Part shown: positions 46,828-56,641 of the stretch, piece by piece
How positions within the stretch are numbered: position 1 is the stretch's first letter
Layout of the letters: the number at the start of each line of letters is the position of its first letter
Source: Actomonas sp051209155
GTDB taxonomy: Bacteria > Verrucomicrobiota > Verrucomicrobiia > Opitutales > Opitutaceae
Direction: 5' to 3' (one strand)
Length of the DNA: 64,000 nt
NCBI GenBank assembly: GCA_051209155.1
Contig: JBPJGB010000002.1
Translations under genes and position numbers: made by a program
The notes under the pieces: model-generated
What the model saw: only the letters and a program-made list of their open reading frames with translations
Database searches by the model: none
What the model was told of the DNA's origin: nothing

Positions 46828-47595
46828 TCACGGCAGCATTTGCGTCAAACCGGCCTCGTTCAGGCGCTGTTTGAGGTCAGCCACGCGCCGCCGGCTGGCG
46901 GCGAATTCGGGCAATGGGGTGTCAAATTGGAAAATGACGCTCTCACCCTCGCCGCGCACGATGGCGCGAACATGAGTAAGATTAATGAGAGTCTGGCGAT
47001 GGATGCGCACAAAAGTGGCGGCGGGTAGGGCCGCCTCCCAGGATTTAAGGGTGCGCAGGGTCATGAGTTTCTGGCCGTCGGCGAGCAGGAGCTCGGTGTA
47101 ATTCTCGTTGCTGTTGACGGCCACGATCTGGGCCACGGGCACGAAGCGGGTGGCGTTACCGGTCTTCACGAACACGCGGTCGTCGGGCAGCAGCGGCGAG
47201 GTGGAGTGGTCGTTGGCGGAGGCATTGTCGGTGGAGCGTTCCTGTTCGATGCGCCGCAGGGACGCGCCGAGACGCTCGGCGGTGACCGGTTTGAGCAGGT
47301 AATCGAGGGCGTTCACCTCAAAGGCCCGCACCGCGTAGCGATCGTAGGCGGTGACGAACACGACCTGGACCGCGGGGGGGATGTGGTCGAGGAGGTCGAA
47401 GCCGTTGCCCCCTCGCAGTTGGATATCGAGAAAAACGAGGTCGCAGGCGGTCTCACCAATGACGGCGATGGCCTGGTTGAGGGTGCCGGCTTCGCCCACG
47501 ATCTCGACCTGCGGATGCGATTGCAGCAGCCGCCGCAATTCGATGCGGGCGAGCGGTTCGTCGTCGATGATAAGGGTGCGCAGAGGAGCGGACAT
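46828..47595 (-). CDS. LytTR-type response regulator
   Basis: This 255-residue protein has a receiver domain (1-120) with acidic pocket D11/D12 and phospho-acceptor D57 (DLVFLDIQL). A LytTR DNA-binding domain follows (about 140-245; VFVKTGNATRFVP, FVRIHRQTLINLTHV). It starts 30 bp after the stop of the sensor kinase gene and is its cognate regulator in one operon. It should bind direct-repeat DNA sites. The target is unknown. Confidence 0.95.
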   Translation of the reverse strand: MSAPLRTLIIDDEPLARIELRRLLQSHPQVEIVGEAGTLNQAIAVIGETACDLVFLDIQLRGGNGFDLLDHIPPAVQVVFVTAYDRYAVRAFEVNALDYLLKPVTAERLGASLRRIEQERSTDNASANDHSTSPLLPDDRVFVKTGNATRFVPVAQIVAVNSNENYTELLLADGQKLMTLRTLKSWEAALPAATFVRIHRQTLINLTHVRAIVRGEGESVIFQFDTPLPEFAASRRRVADLKQRLNEAGLTQMLP

Positions 47596-47625
47596 GTTGC
47601 GGGAGGCGGGATGCGGGGGCAGGAC

Positions 47626-50600
47626 TCAGGCGGCGGGCGGGCGGCAGGGGAGGCGCACGGTGATGATGACGCGGCCGTCGGTTTCGCGGTGCGCGACGCC
47701 GGCCTGTTCACGGTAGTGGCGATGCAGGCGTTGGCGCAGGTTTTGCAGGCCGATGCGGGTGGAGTCGGTGAAGGTGTTTTCCTCTGGCTCGACCCAGTGG
47801 CCGGTGTTGCTGACCTCGCAGTGCAGGTTGCCGTCTTCGTGGCGGATGCGCAGCGAGACCTCGAGCAGCGAGTCGGAGGTGCGGCCGCCGTATTTGATGG
47901 CGTTTTCCAGCAGCGGGAGGAGCAGGTTTTGCGGGAGCAGGCAGGGCGAGGCGGCGGGATCGATGTCGAGTTCGATGGCCAGGCCGTCCTGCCAGCGCAC
48001 CTGCTCGATCTCGAGGTAGTTGCGCGCCATCTCGACCTCATCGTCGACGCTCACCATCTCGTCGCTGCCGCGGTTGAGGGTGCGGCGACAGAACTCGGCC
48101 AGCTTCGTGACCATCTCGCTGGCGGCTTCCGGCGAGGTGTGCACGAGGGCGCGGATGGAGTTGAGGGAGTTGAAGAGGAAATGCGGGTTGAGCTGGTAGC
48201 GCAGCAGCTCGAGTCGCGCGGTCTCGGCCGAGAGCCGGGCGGCGAGGGTGGCGTCGTGTTCGAGTTGGTGCAGGCGCTCGAGGGCCTTGGCTTTGTTGGC
48301 GAGCTCGGCGGTGCGCTCGGCGACCACGCCCTCGAGGTCGGCGCGCTGGCGGACGAGGCGACCGGTGCGCAGGCGCACGATGAGATAAACCCCGCAGAGC
48401 AGGAGCAGCAGGTAGACCACCTTGGCCCAGGGAGTGAGCCACCACGGGGCGAGCACCTCGAAGTGAAACTGCACGGGTTCACTCCAACGGAAATCGGAGG
48501 CGCGCCCGCGTGCCTCGAAGGTGTAGTTTCCGGGCGGCAGGTTGGTGAAGGTGCGTTCGCCGGCGTTGCTCACCTCCTCCAAGCCATCGACAAAGCCAAT
48601 GAGGCGCGAGGTGTGCAGGGCGTCGGGTTCGCCGGCGAGCCCCGGGGTGCCGAAATAAAAGCGCAGGGAATTCTCGCGGGGCGAGACCTGCAACGGGTGG
48701 GTGGAACGATGGGTGACCAGCACCTTGCCGGCGGTGGTGACGACGCTGTGGAGCAGGGTGTCGCCGATGGCCGGGGGCGGACGTTCGCGGTAGCGGGTGA
48801 CGTTGACCCGCATCAGCGCGTTGCGGCCGCAGATCCAAAGAATTTCGTCGCCGTCGATCAGCTCGGCCGAAATCGAATCGAGGGCGCCGATTTCGCTGAG
48901 GTGCGGGAGGGCGAGGGGGGTGAAGACGCCGCCGACCGATTTGCCGATGGAGTAGGCCACGTTGTCGGGTGAGAGGGCCGACGCTTTGGGGCGGGCCTCG
49001 ATCCAGATGCCACCGGTCGGGGAGGGCGCGAGGTAGTAGGCGCGCCAGGTGCCATCGGTGAAACGTGGGTCGTAGCTGGAGTCGGGGGTGAAGCGATCGG
49101 TGGCGGGGTCGTGGCGATACAGACCCGCGCCGGTCATGAACAACGGTGCGCCATCGATCTCGCGCACGACCGCGCGGTTGCGCAGCGTGGGGATGCCGTC
49201 GTCCTCGTTGTAGTGCACCGGCTCGGGCACCGGCAGCGGGACGGTGAGATCGGGTGCCGGAGTCACCTCGCCATAGGGCAGGCGCCAGAAGCCATCGTTG
49301 TTGGTGCCGATCCAGATGTCGCCCGTCGCATCCTCGGCCATGCCGCCGAACTCGCCACGCGGTTCCTTCAAGGCGTCTTCCATCTTCCAGCTGTCGCCGT
49401 CGCGATACCAGATCGCCACGCCGGTGAGATGGAGCCCAAAAACCCGGTCCGGGAAGCGCGAGTGCACCATGAGATCGCGGATGTTGGACGGGCTGGTGAG
49501 GGCATCCACGCGACCGTCCTGCACCCACCACAGTCTTTGCAGGCCGCCGAGCAGCACGCCGTCAGGCAAGGGAAAGAAGATATTGAGGTTGTCCTCGATG
49601 GTCACCCAACGTTCGAACCGGGGATTGTCGGTGAGCGACTCGCCGGGGCGCAGGGCGAAGGGGCCGCGGTTGGTGGCGAAGACCACCTCACCATCGATCC
49701 GGGCGGCACTCTCAACCCCGTTGCTGCTGAGCCCGGAGGCGCTGCCGTAGCGGGTGATGCCCGCGGCGAAGTCGAGGCGGATGATGCCGTTTTCGGTCCC
49801 CACCCACGCAATGCCGTCGCGGGTGATTTTGATTTCAATGATGGTGTCCGAAGGCAGGCCGTTGCGGTTATCGAGGTGGAGGATGGGGTTGAGGTTCGCA
49901 TCGGTGACGAGGATGCCACGGCCGAGGCTGCCGAACAGCAGCCGACCATCGGGCAGACGGGCCAGCGTCATGAGTCGCGAGGCTTTGATGAATTCCCCGA
50001 CCTCGTCGGTGATGAAACGGGTGGTTTCGCCGTCGGTGTGCAGCAGACCGTGACGGGTGGCGGCACCCCACCAGCCCCCCCGTCCGTCAGGCACGAGGTC
50101 GGAGAGCAGCACTTCGCCGATCGGTTCGGTTTCCCACGTCACCGGATCCCACCCCCCGGCGGCATTTGGCATCACCCAACCCTCGGTCCGGCACACGATG
50201 AGGCGGTCGCCCTGCGGCATGGCCAGAACGACGAAACGTTCCTGCATCGACCAGGTCTGCAAGGTCTGCCCGTCCCACAGCAGCAGGTAGGCATCGGTCT
50301 GAAAATAGACGCCTTCGGGCATGGCATGCACCGTGCGGACGTCGCCGATTTGATCGATGTCGGCCGGGAGCTGCGGACGCAGCGAGACAAAGGCGAGGCG
50401 GCCGGTTTCGTCGGGGCGGATCTCGCCAAATTCATTTACGCCGCCGGCCCAGATGCGATCCCCTGAGTCGATGGTGAGCGCGCGGATAAACGCGGCGCCG
50501 GGCACGGGGATGGCGCGCCAGGCGATGCCGTCGAATTCGATGACCTCGCCGTGGGCGCCGAAGTAGAGCAGGCCGTTGCTGGCCTCGGCGACGCACCAGA

Positions 50601-50781
50601 TCTGGTTGTGCCCGCTGTAGTCGCGGGGCAAATACGTGCGGATGGCCGGGTAGCCGCGCTCCTCGAGGGGGACGGCCGAGGCCCGCGCCGCCGGGTCGCT
50701 TTGTGCGTGCGATGCGCCCACGAATCCACCGCACCACAGGAGGGCGAGGCCAAGACAAAGCAATGGGCGGCGGCGCGACAC
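47626..50781 (-). CDS. LytS-type sensor kinase with periplasmic two-component propeller
   Basis: The protein of 1051 residues begins at a GTG at 50781 (SRRRPLLCLGLALLWCGG, a signal peptide). The frame is open for 549 bases further upstream, but that part is antisense-like sequence overlapping the next gene. The mature protein has about 650 residues of Reg_prop-type propeller repeats, a Y_Y_Y domain (about 730-790), one membrane helix and a coiled coil. The kinase part is PF06580-like with H867 in NPHFLFNS and a HATPase domain (LLENAIKYGG). This is the polysaccharide-sensing architecture common in Verrucomicrobiota and Bacteroidota. The response regulator is the next gene. Confidence 0.93.
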   Translation of the reverse strand: MSRRRPLLCLGLALLWCGGFVGASHAQSDPAARASAVPLEERGYPAIRTYLPRDYSGHNQIWCVAEASNGLLYFGAHGEVIEFDGIAWRAIPVPGAAFIRALTIDSGDRIWAGGVNEFGEIRPDETGRLAFVSLRPQLPADIDQIGDVRTVHAMPEGVYFQTDAYLLLWDGQTLQTWSMQERFVVLAMPQGDRLIVCRTEGWVMPNAAGGWDPVTWETEPIGEVLLSDLVPDGRGGWWGAATRHGLLHTDGETTRFITDEVGEFIKASRLMTLARLPDGRLLFGSLGRGILVTDANLNPILHLDNRNGLPSDTIIEIKITRDGIAWVGTENGIIRLDFAAGITRYGSASGLSSNGVESAARIDGEVVFATNRGPFALRPGESLTDNPRFERWVTIEDNLNIFFPLPDGVLLGGLQRLWWVQDGRVDALTSPSNIRDLMVHSRFPDRVFGLHLTGVAIWYRDGDSWKMEDALKEPRGEFGGMAEDATGDIWIGTNNDGFWRLPYGEVTPAPDLTVPLPVPEPVHYNEDDGIPTLRNRAVVREIDGAPLFMTGAGLYRHDPATDRFTPDSSYDPRFTDGTWRAYYLAPSPTGGIWIEARPKASALSPDNVAYSIGKSVGGVFTPLALPHLSEIGALDSISAELIDGDEILWICGRNALMRVNVTRYRERPPPAIGDTLLHSVVTTAGKVLVTHRSTHPLQVSPRENSLRFYFGTPGLAGEPDALHTSRLIGFVDGLEEVSNAGERTFTNLPPGNYTFEARGRASDFRWSEPVQFHFEVLAPWWLTPWAKVVYLLLLLCGVYLIVRLRTGRLVRQRADLEGVVAERTAELANKAKALERLHQLEHDATLAARLSAETARLELLRYQLNPHFLFNSLNSIRALVHTSPEAASEMVTKLAEFCRRTLNRGSDEMVSVDDEVEMARNYLEIEQVRWQDGLAIELDIDPAASPCLLPQNLLLPLLENAIKYGGRTSDSLLEVSLRIRHEDGNLHCEVSNTGHWVEPEENTFTDSTRIGLQNLRQRLHRHYREQAGVAHRETDGRVIITVRLPCRPPAA

Positions 50782-50909
50782 GGCGGGAATTGAGAACAGA
50801 TGCGGTGAACCGGGGCGAGCCCGGGGAGTCACGAAGGCTACAGATGACGAACGCGCCACGGGGATTTCCCGGGCGCGTGCTTCGTTTGAAAATGGAGGTG
50901 GGGGCGGGT

Positions 50910-51965
50910 TCAGTCGGGCGGGGTGAGCAGGAAGCCGGTGGAGTGAGCGCCGTGATCGCTGGCGACGATGATGGCACCGGCGGAGTTGGTGCCGAGCGCG
51001 GAGCTGAGGTGGAGGGCTTGGCCGGGAACGAGCAAGTCGTCGAGGAACTGCACGCCGCGGTGCGGCGTCCAGCGGGCGGCGCATTCCCGGCCGTCGGGGC
51101 GACGGGCGGTGCCGACGATGAGTTGGGCGTCCCGGGCGGCGGCGGGACGGAATTTGAGGGCGAAAGGAATGCCGAGATCGACGAGGCGACCATCGCGCCA
51201 CAAGGCGGCGCACTCGATGTCGCCCTCGGTGCGCACGAGGCCCACGACCGTGCCATCCGGGGTGAGGGTGTGGCCAAAGGCAGAGCAGTGGGCGGGCGTT
51301 TCCAGGGGCTCCCAGGTCTTGTCGCGCCATAGCCAGGCGCGGTGCACGGGATTGCCCGGCGCGAGGCTGCTGACATTGAGGAGCACGGTGCCGGCGTCGT
51401 TGATCGCCACGGCATCGGTGAGACCGCCTTCAGGGGCATTGAAGAAGCTGGGGCGGCCTCCCGGGGCGATCATGAAGCCGCGCGAGATGAGCAGAGGTTC
51501 GACCGGCAATAAGGTTTTGCCGACGACGATGCCCTCGGCGTTCACCCCTTGGGCGAGGCTGACGGAGCCGGGCCAGTAGAGTTCGCCAAAGTCGCCGAGA
51601 TGGGAGGCCCAGGCGCGCCGGTTCTGGGCCGGGGTGCCGTGGGTGCCGGCAATGTAGCCGTTGGAACTGAGGGCGGCGTAGGGCCAGGCGTTCTGGGCCT
51701 GGTGCCCGCCGAGCGTGGCCTCGTTGGCGACCGGGTGATGCACGCCGCTGGCGATCCATGAACCCTCTTCAAAGCGGGGCGGACGCACCAGGTTGCCGAT
51801 CATTTCGCCCCGGTCGTTGAGAGCGGCAGGTCGGTAGCCGTGGTCGTCCGGCGGCGCGAAGATGGGCTTGATGCGGTAGGTGTCGGGCACAGTCGCGGCG
51901 GCAGTCGGGGACTCCAGGGCCGCGGATGGAAAGGGTGCTTGGGTGTTGAGCATCAGCGGACGCAT
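50910..51965 (-). CDS. HAF-repeat-like propeller protein
   Basis: This 351-residue protein has repeated blocks of the extracellular HAF type: YRPAALNDRGEMIGN, PYAALSSNGYIAGTHG, SLAQGVNAEGIVVGK, DAVAINDAGTVLLN and HTLTPDGTVVGLV. Each is one strand-rich repeat with N-x-x-G. The start is uncertain. The ATG at 51965 (MRPLMLNTQ) is preferred over a TTG at 52088, and no clear signal peptide follows either. It is 128 bp upstream of the sensor kinase start. A link to that system is possible but not shown. Confidence 0.72.
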   Translation of the reverse strand: MRPLMLNTQAPFPSAALESPTAAATVPDTYRIKPIFAPPDDHGYRPAALNDRGEMIGNLVRPPRFEEGSWIASGVHHPVANEATLGGHQAQNAWPYAALSSNGYIAGTHGTPAQNRRAWASHLGDFGELYWPGSVSLAQGVNAEGIVVGKTLLPVEPLLISRGFMIAPGGRPSFFNAPEGGLTDAVAINDAGTVLLNVSSLAPGNPVHRAWLWRDKTWEPLETPAHCSAFGHTLTPDGTVVGLVRTEGDIECAALWRDGRLVDLGIPFALKFRPAAARDAQLIVGTARRPDGRECAARWTPHRGVQFLDDLLVPGQALHLSSALGTNSAGAIIVASDHGAHSTGFLLTPPD

Positions 51966-52188
51966 AGCGACGACGGCGGGGGTGGGTTGACGAGTGGAAG
52001 GCTTCCGGGTTTGGGCACCGGGGAACGCGTCTAGAAACGGTCGGTGCAAGCCGCTCGCAAAAGGCGATTGACGGGTGGTGGGGATCAATTGACGAGCGGA
52101 CGCCGTGGTGGCGCAGGCGTGCCGACCGACTCCGTTATGATCCCGTGCGATTCGCTCAGCCTGAGCCCGAGCCCAACGCGGCCGCGGC

Positions 52189-53718
52189 CTAGGCCGGATC
52201 TTCAGCTTCCTTCAGCGCGAGCGCCTGCACGGCGTGCAGCAGCACGCGGCCGGAAAAAGGTTTGGCGAGCGAAGCGTCGGGTTTCGCCTGGTTGGGCAGT
52301 TCCCATTTTTCCGCCACATTGGGATGGCCGCTGATGGCAAGGACGGGCAGCTCGGGGGCGATGCGTTTGAGCACATTGACCAGGACGTCGCCGGTCATGT
52401 GGGGCATGTGCACATCGGTGATGACCAGGGCGATCGAGGTCGGATTGAAGTTGATGACCGAGAGCGCCTCGATGCCGTCGGCGGCGAGCATGACCTCGTA
52501 GCCGCGCGAACCGAGCGTTTCGCGGATGACGTCGCGGACGGAAGGCTCGTCGTCGACCACCAGCACCCGGGTGCCGGGCGGCGGGCGTCGTGCCTCCACG
52601 GTCTTGACCGGCGCGGGCGGTTGTCCTGGCCGGGGGATGGTGGGGAGGCTCACGGTGAAGCGGGTGCCCTCGCCGCGTTTGCTCTTCACCTCGACGAAGC
52701 CGCCGTGCGCGGCGACGAGGCTGCGGACGGTGGAGAGTCCGAGGCCGGTGCCCTGGCCGGCGGGTTTGGTGGTGTAGAACGGAGTCCAGATTTCCTCGAG
52801 CTGCTCGGTGGTCATGCCGTGGCCGGTATCGGCAACGCTGATACGGACCCATTCGGCGCGTTGGCTGGCGACCACGGTGCCTTCCGGCGGATCGGTGAGG
52901 ATGAAATTCTCGACGGCGACGGTGAGGGTGCCGTGGTTATTCATGGCGTCGCGGGCATTCACCGCCAGATTGAGCAACAGCTGGTGGAGCTGCGTCGGGT
53001 TGGCATGGACCGTCGGCATGTTGGTGGGAATCCGGGTGTCGACGGTGATGGATCGCGGGAATGTTTCCTCCATCACGATCACGAGCTCGTGCAGCACATG
53101 GCGCAGCTCGACGGGCCCGCGCCCCTCCTCGTCGGCGTGCGCAAAGTTGAGGATCTGGCGCACGATGCGGGACCCGCGCTCGGCGGATTGTTGGAGCACG
53201 GTGACCATGCGGCGCTGGGTGGGGTTCTGGGCGAGCGGCTCCAGCAGGGAACCGGCGATGAGGATCGGCGAAAGAATGTTGTTGAGGTCGTGGGCGATGC
53301 CGGCCGCCAAGAGGCCCAGGTTCTCCAGGCGTTGCGCTTCGATGAGTTGGGTTTCGCGCAGCCGGCGGGAGGTGATGTCGACCATGAGGCCGACGATCCC
53401 GGTCCCATCCGTCGCGGGATTTTCGCGGACTTCCACCCACAGTGGCAGTTTGCCCTCGCGGAGGATCTCCACTTCGAAGGGCAGGTCGCATTCCCCCCGA
53501 GCGGTGGCGGCGTGCAGCGTCTGCCAAGTTTCGCGGCTACCGGTGCTGCCTTCAAACCAGGTGGCGAGGTCCCGCCCCGTCGCCACGGCGGGCGAGCAGC
53601 CCAGAAATCGCTCGCAGGCTCCACTCACGTGCGTCAACTCGCCGCTCGGCGCCCGCACGTAGTGCAAGGCGGGGCTAAGGTTCCAAGCTGGGTCGTATTT
53701 CGCAGGGCTTTGATCCAT
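52189..53718 (-). CDS. Hybrid PAS-histidine kinase with C-terminal receiver domain
   Basis: This 509-residue cytoplasmic protein starts at the ATG at 53718 (MDQSPAKYDPAWNL); the frame further upstream is coding-poor. The PAS domain (about 15-115) is followed by HisKA with H143 in AGIAHDLNN. The HATPase domain (LLLNLAVNARDAMNN; ADTGHGM; GTGLGLSTV) precedes a receiver (about 384-505) with D435 (TDVHMPH). The kinase core resembles the NtrB-like hybrid kinases. No regulator gene is adjacent apart from the receiver protein at 56183, which lies past the topoisomerase gene. Confidence 0.92.
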   Translation of the reverse strand: MDQSPAKYDPAWNLSPALHYVRAPSGELTHVSGACERFLGCSPAVATGRDLATWFEGSTGSRETWQTLHAATARGECDLPFEVEILREGKLPLWVEVRENPATDGTGIVGLMVDITSRRLRETQLIEAQRLENLGLLAAGIAHDLNNILSPILIAGSLLEPLAQNPTQRRMVTVLQQSAERGSRIVRQILNFAHADEEGRGPVELRHVLHELVIVMEETFPRSITVDTRIPTNMPTVHANPTQLHQLLLNLAVNARDAMNNHGTLTVAVENFILTDPPEGTVVASQRAEWVRISVADTGHGMTTEQLEEIWTPFYTTKPAGQGTGLGLSTVRSLVAAHGGFVEVKSKRGEGTRFTVSLPTIPRPGQPPAPVKTVEARRPPPGTRVLVVDDEPSVRDVIRETLGSRGYEVMLAADGIEALSVINFNPTSIALVITDVHMPHMTGDVLVNVLKRIAPELPVLAISGHPNVAEKWELPNQAKPDASLAKPFSGRVLLHAVQALALKEAEDPA

Positions 53719-53983
53719 CGAAGGGGGAGAGGATCGGGTGACGGTGCGGGTAGCGCAAGGCAACAAGGCTGTTAACACCTTGCAATGAAGCATGATACAA
53801 ATTTGCGTCATCGGACCTGAGGTGAAGCACCCAGGCCGTGGCGGGGTCGCAATCAAGCGGCAAATGGCCGTGCTTCCAACCAGTTTATCCGCTTCGCCCC
53901 GGGCGCGGGCTTGCGCCGGTTCCGGCCGAGCGTTCACCTAGCTCTTTTCGTCCGCCGAACTCCGCTTCCTTTCGTCCACCCGC

Positions 53984-56083
53984 ATGCCCAAACGCAAATC
54001 GCCCAAGGCCGATCAATCCGAACTGAATCTTGCCGCCGCCGCCGCCGCCGCGGCCGATACGCCTCCCCCCGTCGAACCGACGGTCGAGGCGGAGTCCGAT
54101 GGCGATACGCCGCGCGAAGCGCCCTTGGCGGGAGCCTACCGCAATTGGTTCCTGGACTACGCGAGTTACGTCATTCTCGACCGGGCCGTCCCGCACATCG
54201 ACGACGGCCTCAAACCCGTCCAGCGCCGCATCCTGCACACCCTGTGGGACAAGGACGACGGCCGCTTTCACAAGGTCGCCAACATCGTCGGCGCGACCAT
54301 GGCTTTTCACCCGCACGGTGACGCCTCCATCGAGGCCGCCCTCGTCAACATCGCCCAACGCGGCTACCTGATCGAGCCGCAGGGTAACTTCGGCAACACG
54401 CTCACCGGCGACGGCGCCGCCGCCGCGCGTTACATCGAGGCGCGTCTCACGCCCTTCGCCCGTGAGGTCGTTTTTAATCCCAAGACGACCACCTGGCAGT
54501 CCAGCTATGACGGCCGCGCCAAGGAGCCGGTCACGCTGCCCGCCAAGTTCCCGCTCGTCTTGCTCGAGGGCGCCGAGGGCATCGCGGTTGGTCTCTCGAC
54601 CAAGATCCTGCCCCACAACTTCAACGACCTATGCCGCGCCTCGATCAATTATTTGCAGGGTAAAACCTTTCGGATCCGGCCCGACTTTCCGACCGGCGGC
54701 ACGGCCGACTTTTCGGAATACAACGATGGAGCCCGCGGCGGCCGCGTAAAGGTCCGCGCGACCATTGAGTCGCAGAGCAAATACGTGCTCGCCATCACCG
54801 AACTCGCCTACGGCACGACCACCACCTCGCTCATCGACTCGATCCTCTCGGCCAACGCCAAGGGCAAACTCAAGGTCAAGCACGTCGACGACAACACCGC
54901 CGACAAGGTCGAGATCCTCGTGCACCTGCCGCAGGGCGCCGACCCGAAACAGGTGAAGCAGCAGCTCTACGCCTTCACCGACTGCCAGGTCTCCCTCTCG
55001 CCCGCCGCCTGTGTGATCGAGAACGTCGAGGGCAAGGATCGCCCGGCCTTCCTTGGTGTGTCCGAGATCCTCAAGCGTTCGACTGACCAGACCGTCGGCC
55101 TGCTCAAGCGCGAGTTGGAAATCAAACTCGGCGAGCTTGAGCAGCAGTGGCACTGGGATTCGCTGGAGCGCATCTTCATCGAGGAACGCATTTACCGCCG
55201 GATCGAAAAATCCACGACGTGGGAAAGTGTGTTGGAGGAGATCCGCACCGGCCTCGAGCCCTTCCTCGACCGCCTGCGGCGCGAGGTCACCGACGACGAC
55301 ATCACCCGCCTGACCGAGATCCGCATCAAACGCATCTCCGCCTACAACCGCTTCAAGGCCGACGAGAAGATCAAGCAGATCGAGGCCGACATCAAAGAGG
55401 TGAAGCACCACCTGGCCCACCTCGTCGACTACGCCATCGCCTGGTTTGAGTCGCTGCAGGAGAAATACGGCAAGGGGCGCAAGCGCCGGACCTCCTTTGA
55501 CGAGATCGAGCAGATCAACGTGAAGAAAGTCGTCGCGGCCAACCAGCGCCTCTACGTCGACCGCGAAGGCGGTTTTGTGGGCCTCAACTGGCGTCAGCAC
55601 GAATTCGTCACCGAATGCCGTCCGATCGATCAGGTCATGTGCATCATGGCTGATGGCTCGCTCAAGATGACCAAGGTGGCCGACAAGGTCTTCATGGGCC
55701 GCGACATCCTGCATGTGGCCCTTTTCGACAAGAACGGGCCGCCCGAATTCTTCACCCTGCTATACCAGGACAAGAAGTCGAAGAAGTGCTTCGCCAAGCG
55801 CTTCACGGTCGGCGGCCTCACCCGGGACAAGCTTTACCCGCTGGTGGCGAGCGAGGGCTCCAAGGTGGTGTATTTCGACGCGACCAAGAACGAGGCGGCC
55901 ATGCCGGCCAAGGTCCGCATCCAGCTCAGCGGGCGCTGCTCGGCGCGGATCAAGGACTTCGAATTCGACCTCAGTGGTCTCTCCGTCAGCACCCGTGGAT
56001 CCAAGGGTGTGACCGTGACAAAGTATCCCGTGCGTAAAGTCACCAAGGTCCTCGGCGCCGGGGAAACGGAGGCGGGCGAGTAG
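53984..56083 (+). CDS. parC: DNA topoisomerase IV subunit A-like protein
   Basis: This 699-residue protein has an Ala/Pro/Glu-rich first 47 residues. The breakage-reunion domain follows: SYVILDRAVPHIDDGLKPVQRR, IVGATMAFHPHGDAS and the active-site Tyr Y150 (ARYIEARL). The DNA-gate and a coiled coil (about 380-480) come next, with a short C-terminal propeller part (ANQRLYVDREGGFVGLNW; KVVYFDATKNEAAMPAKV). Length is short compared with GyrA (about 800-900) but in line with ParC. The partner ParE-like subunit is not next to it; only signalling genes are adjacent. The divergent hybrid kinase gene is 265 bp upstream. Confidence 0.92.
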   Translation: MPKRKSPKADQSELNLAAAAAAAADTPPPVEPTVEAESDGDTPREAPLAGAYRNWFLDYASYVILDRAVPHIDDGLKPVQRRILHTLWDKDDGRFHKVANIVGATMAFHPHGDASIEAALVNIAQRGYLIEPQGNFGNTLTGDGAAAARYIEARLTPFAREVVFNPKTTTWQSSYDGRAKEPVTLPAKFPLVLLEGAEGIAVGLSTKILPHNFNDLCRASINYLQGKTFRIRPDFPTGGTADFSEYNDGARGGRVKVRATIESQSKYVLAITELAYGTTTTSLIDSILSANAKGKLKVKHVDDNTADKVEILVHLPQGADPKQVKQQLYAFTDCQVSLSPAACVIENVEGKDRPAFLGVSEILKRSTDQTVGLLKRELEIKLGELEQQWHWDSLERIFIEERIYRRIEKSTTWESVLEEIRTGLEPFLDRLRREVTDDDITRLTEIRIKRISAYNRFKADEKIKQIEADIKEVKHHLAHLVDYAIAWFESLQEKYGKGRKRRTSFDEIEQINVKKVVAANQRLYVDREGGFVGLNWRQHEFVTECRPIDQVMCIMADGSLKMTKVADKVFMGRDILHVALFDKNGPPEFFTLLYQDKKSKKCFAKRFTVGGLTRDKLYPLVASEGSKVVYFDATKNEAAMPAKVRIQLSGRCSARIKDFEFDLSGLSVSTRGSKGVTVTKYPVRKVTKVLGAGETEAGE

Positions 56084-56182
56084 CGCGGGCGGGGCGGTCA
56101 AACCCCGTAAACGCCTCGCGAAAATGCATTAGGGGCTCGCCGACCGGGAACCCAAGCGTTTGTTTGGGGTTCGAATCCGTTC

Positions 56183-56578
56183 ATGAGCACCGCCGAGTCC
56201 GAGTTCAAAAGCCCGTGCGTGTTGGTGGTTGAGGACGAGGCCCAGCTCCTCGAAATCACCAGCCTGCGGTTGGCGAATTTGGGTTGCGAGGTGCATGAGG
56301 CCGGTTCGGGCGAGCAAGCGCTGGAGATCTACCGTGAGCACGGTCGCGACATCAACTTTGTCTTCACCGACCTGCGGATGGACGGCATCAGCGGCTTCGA
56401 ACTCATCGAGCGGCTCCTGGAGCTGAACCCGGAGGTGCGGGTCGTCGCGGTGAGCGCGCTCATTGACGAACTCGATGCGGTGCGCAATCGCTGGGGCGGC
56501 CGCGTGCGCATGATGCTCAAGCCCTACAACACCGACGAGCTGCAGGTCCTGCTGCGCCTCGAGAGCGAAGGCGCCTGA
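56183..56578 (+). CDS. Single-domain response regulator
   Basis: This 131-residue protein is only a receiver domain. E17/D18 and D63 in FTDLRMDG are the acidic pocket and phospho-acceptor, VVAVSAL holds the conserved Ser/Thr region, and the Lys is in MMLKPYN. It has no output domain, so it may pass phosphate or act by protein contact. It sits near two hybrid kinases and may serve one of them. It starts 99 bp after the topoisomerase stop. Confidence 0.93.
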   Translation: MSTAESEFKSPCVLVVEDEAQLLEITSLRLANLGCEVHEAGSGEQALEIYREHGRDINFVFTDLRMDGISGFELIERLLELNPEVRVVAVSALIDELDAVRNRWGGRVRMMLKPYNTDELQVLLRLESEGA

Positions 56579-56641
56579 ACAAGCCCGCGCCAATCGGCGG
56601 CGGGGTTTGACCCCGGGGCGGCCCGGCCTTTGTTCGAGTCC

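Noticed and set aside
47206..48972. 588-residue plus-strand open frame
   Set aside because: It is antisense to the sensor kinase and regulator genes, which carry HATPase, receiver and LytTR motifs.
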